Below are positions 62,250 through 64,000 of a stretch of 64,000 nucleotides of DNA, piece by piece. The number at the start of each line of letters is the position of its first letter. The first letter of the stretch is position 1. The position numbers were made by a program, and so were the translations under genes. The stretch is from Paenibacillus flagellatus (GTDB lineage Bacteria > Bacillota > Bacilli > Paenibacillales > NBRC-103111), in the NCBI RefSeq assembly GCF_003217775.1, contig NZ_QJVJ01000002.1:310001-374000 (forward strand), given 5' to 3'. The notes under the pieces were generated by a model that saw only the letters and a list, made by a program, of their open reading frames with translations, made no database searches and had not been told where the DNA came from.

Positions 62250-63686
62250 ATGAACCGCTATGACGTCATTATCGTGGGCGCAGGGCCCGCGGGCATATTC
62301 GCCGCTTATGAGCTGTCGCTCCGGGCGCCGTCGCTCAAGGTCGCGCTGCTCGACAAAGGAAACGACATCCATACGAGGCGCTGCCCGATATTGGAGGAGA
62401 CAATCAAGCTGTGTCCGCCGCCTGCGGGCAAGAAGGAGTTCGCCGGCTGCCTGCCGGCCTGCTCGATCACGAGCGGCTTCGGTGGCGCCGGCGCTTACAG
62501 CGACGGAAAGTTCAACATTACGACCGAGTTCGGCGGCTGGCTGACCGACTATATCGCACCGTCCCAAGTGCTGGAGCTGATCCGGTACGTCGACGGGATC
62601 AATTTGCATCACGGGGCGACCGACGCCATCACCGACCCGACGACCGAGACGATCCGCTCGATCGAGCGGCGCGCCTATGCGGCGGGCTTGAAGCTGCTGC
62701 GCGCGCAAGTGCGGCATCTCGGGACGGAGCAAAACCTGGACATATTGAAATCGATCTCGTCGTACTTGGAATCGAGGGTGGAGATGCGGTTCCGCACCGA
62801 GGTCGCGGATTTGCTGACGGTCCGGGAGGACGGCAGGCACCGGGTGACGGGCGTCGTGCTCAAGAACGGCGAGGAGCTGGCGAGCGATCGGGTCGTCGTC
62901 GTCCCGGGACGCGACGGCTCCGCATGGCTGACCGAGGTGCTGAAGAAGCGCCGCCTGAAAATGTTCAACAATCAAGTGGACGTAGGCGTCCGGGTCGAAA
63001 CGTCCGACGTCGTCATGCGCGAAATCAACGAGCATTTGTACGAAGGGAAGTTCGTGTTCAATACGTCGGTCGGCACGCGGGTACGGACGTTTTGCAGCAA
63101 TCCGTCGGGGCACGTCGTCGTCGAGAACCATAGCGGCGTCATGGCGTCGAACGGCCATTCGTACAAAGACCCGGCGCTCGGATCGGCGAACACGAACTTC
63201 GCCCTGCTCGTCTCGCACAAGTTCACCGAGCCGTTCGACAAGCCGAACGAGTACGCGCGGGAAATATGCAAGCGGGCCAACGACTTGTCGGGCGGAGGCG
63301 TCATCGTGCAAAAGTACGGGGACATCATCCGCGGCCGCCGCTCGACCGACGGACGGATCAAGGAAGGGTTTCTCGAGCCGACGCTGAAGGAGGCGGTGCC
63401 GGGCGACCTCGGCCTCGTGCTGCCGTACCATACGATGAAAAGCTTGATCGAGATGGTCGAGGCGCTGGAGAAGGTGACGCCGGGCATCGCGTCCGAGCAT
63501 ACGCTGTTCTACGGCGTGGAAGCGAAGTTTTACTCGGCTCGGCCGAAGCTGACCGAGCGGCTCGAGACGGAGATCGCCGGCCTGTACTGCGGCGGCGACG
63601 GCGCGGGCATTACGCGCGGCTTGGCGCAGGCGGGCGCGGCCGGCGTCTGGATCGCGCGCCATTTGGCGGAGCAGATGGGGGCGTAA
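62250..63686 (+). CDS. NAD(P)/FAD-dependent dehydrogenase (COG2509 type)
   Basis: ATG follows GGGAGG. N-terminal FAD motif YDVIIVGAGPAGIFAAYELS, then HTRRCPILEETIKLCP with conserved cysteines, ITSGFGGAGAYSDGKFN, VVENHSGVMASNGHS, and C-terminal GLYCGGDGAGITRGLAQAGA. This is the uncharacterised FAD-dependent dehydrogenase family COG2509; the substrate is not known. Control by a guanine riboswitch ties it to purine status: it may act in purine salvage or degradation (inference). 478 residues, usual length. No neighbours share the transcript. Confidence 0.9.
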   Translation: MNRYDVIIVGAGPAGIFAAYELSLRAPSLKVALLDKGNDIHTRRCPILEETIKLCPPPAGKKEFAGCLPACSITSGFGGAGAYSDGKFNITTEFGGWLTDYIAPSQVLELIRYVDGINLHHGATDAITDPTTETIRSIERRAYAAGLKLLRAQVRHLGTEQNLDILKSISSYLESRVEMRFRTEVADLLTVREDGRHRVTGVVLKNGEELASDRVVVVPGRDGSAWLTEVLKKRRLKMFNNQVDVGVRVETSDVVMREINEHLYEGKFVFNTSVGTRVRTFCSNPSGHVVVENHSGVMASNGHSYKDPALGSANTNFALLVSHKFTEPFDKPNEYAREICKRANDLSGGGVIVQKYGDIIRGRRSTDGRIKEGFLEPTLKEAVPGDLGLVLPYHTMKSLIEMVEALEKVTPGIASEHTLFYGVEAKFYSARPKLTERLETEIAGLYCGGDGAGITRGLAQAGAAGVWIARHLAEQMGA

Positions 63687-63842
63687 GCCCATTGATTCGC
63701 TCGTCCAATAGATTGCCTTCCATTCGCGTCCATAACGGCCGATGGCGGCCATTCTGCTGGATAACATACAATGACCGGCGCGGCGGACCGCTCTCCGCGT
63801 CTTTCACCATTGAATGAATCCGACAGATCGGACGTCGAATCG

Positions 63843-63871
63843 TTGCAACATGCCGTTCCGAAGCTTACAAT
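63843..63871 (+). promoter_or_regulatory. Sigma-A-like promoter near the window end
   Basis: TTGCAA and TACAAT separated by exactly 17 bases; the expected start of transcription is near 63878. The 63687-63842 stretch upstream shows no supported gene. Confidence 0.65.
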
Positions 63872-63888
63872 GGGAATTAACGGCATGT
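63848..63888. promoter_or_regulatory. Perfect 10 bp inverted repeat around the -10 box (candidate operator)
   Basis: ACATGCCGTT (63848-63857) and AACGGCATGT (63879-63888) are perfect inverted copies separated by 21 bases that contain the -10 box and the start site. A dimeric regulator bound to both halves would block initiation. The regulator is unknown. Confidence 0.5.
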
Positions 63889-63892
63889 GAAC

Positions 63893-64000
63893 ATGCGTTC
63901 GATACGGAACCGGATGCGAATGGAACGCGAGGAGCGCTGCAAGGAGACGGATTTCGCAAGCGGTCTTTCGGGCAAGGGCCGGCTGGCGTCGGGATACGTC
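63893..64000 (+). CDS. 5' part of a gene cut by the window end
   Basis: An open frame with ATG 63893 (or GTG 63887, or a later ATG at 63911 or 63917) runs to the window end without a stop, just downstream of a promoter. The visible part is basic (RNRMRMEREERCKETDFASG). No clear ribosome binding site and no recognisable family, so this is a low-confidence partial gene. Confidence 0.35.
   Translation, partial: MRSIRNRMRMEREERCKETDFASGLSGKGRLASGYV

Overview
The window looks like chromosomal DNA of a high-GC member of the Paenibacillaceae (Paenibacillus or Cohnella type). The support is GC-rich coding with strong AGGAGG-type ribosome binding sites and GTG/TTG starts, many large sugar ABC operons with huge solute-binding proteins, YesM/YesN-type two-component systems, SLH-anchored surface proteins, a cre site, Fur boxes and a purine riboswitch. 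Species cannot be settled from sequence alone.

Layout. (1) 1-5727: two GNAT-like 168-residue proteins flank a tiny 26-codon gene on the opposite strand that has its own promoter, RBS and terminator; then a double-transmitter hybrid sensor kinase and its REC/BTAD response regulator. (2) 5791-6966: an NDH-2-like FAD oxidoreductase. (3) 6996-21450, minus strand: a roughly 14 kb tightly overlapping operon (ATPase, giant solute-binding protein, two permease pairs, NHL/TPR/YIP1 protein, DUF5696 protein, OmpR-type response regulator and histidine kinase), with a cre site just after its promoter. (4) 21912-23850: a DUF7662 gene and an orphan sugar-binding lipoprotein. (5) 23917-28080: a Fur-controlled siderophore uptake operon. 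(6) 28262-36394: an alpha-mannosidase (GH38) and sugar ABC operon preceded by a duplicated palindromic operator, followed by a GntR-LacI-type repressor.

(7) 36465-44614: a GntR regulator fused to a sugar-binding-protein fold is divergent from three secreted proteins: an SLH-anchored cohesin-like protein, a carbohydrate-binding/cohesin-like/dockerin protein, and a beta-propeller/cohesin-like/dockerin protein. This looks like a small cell-surface cohesin-dockerin assembly with no obvious cellulase and is the most novel system here. (8) 44961-50670: hyuA-hyuB-frlD-frlB, an oxoprolinase/hydantoinase pair joined to the fructoselysine (Amadori product) kinase and deglycase. (9) 50671-52812: a repeat-rich zone with four tandem terminator-like hairpins, an 11-unit 50-51 bp minisatellite, a PD-(D/E)XK-like nuclease gene and a 194 bp MITE-like element. 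(10) 52858-58307: an oligopeptide ABC operon. (11) 58427-61962: a YesM/YesN-type two-component pair whose kinase may begin at a non-canonical codon. (12) 62070-63686: a guanine-type riboswitch upstream of a COG2509-type FAD-dependent dehydrogenase, then a promoter with a perfect inverted repeat in front of a gene cut by the window end.

The genes together describe a soil or plant-litter saprophyte that senses, binds and imports many saccharides and glycated compounds. Where the first start codon is not supported by a ribosome binding site I chose a better supported internal start and say so.
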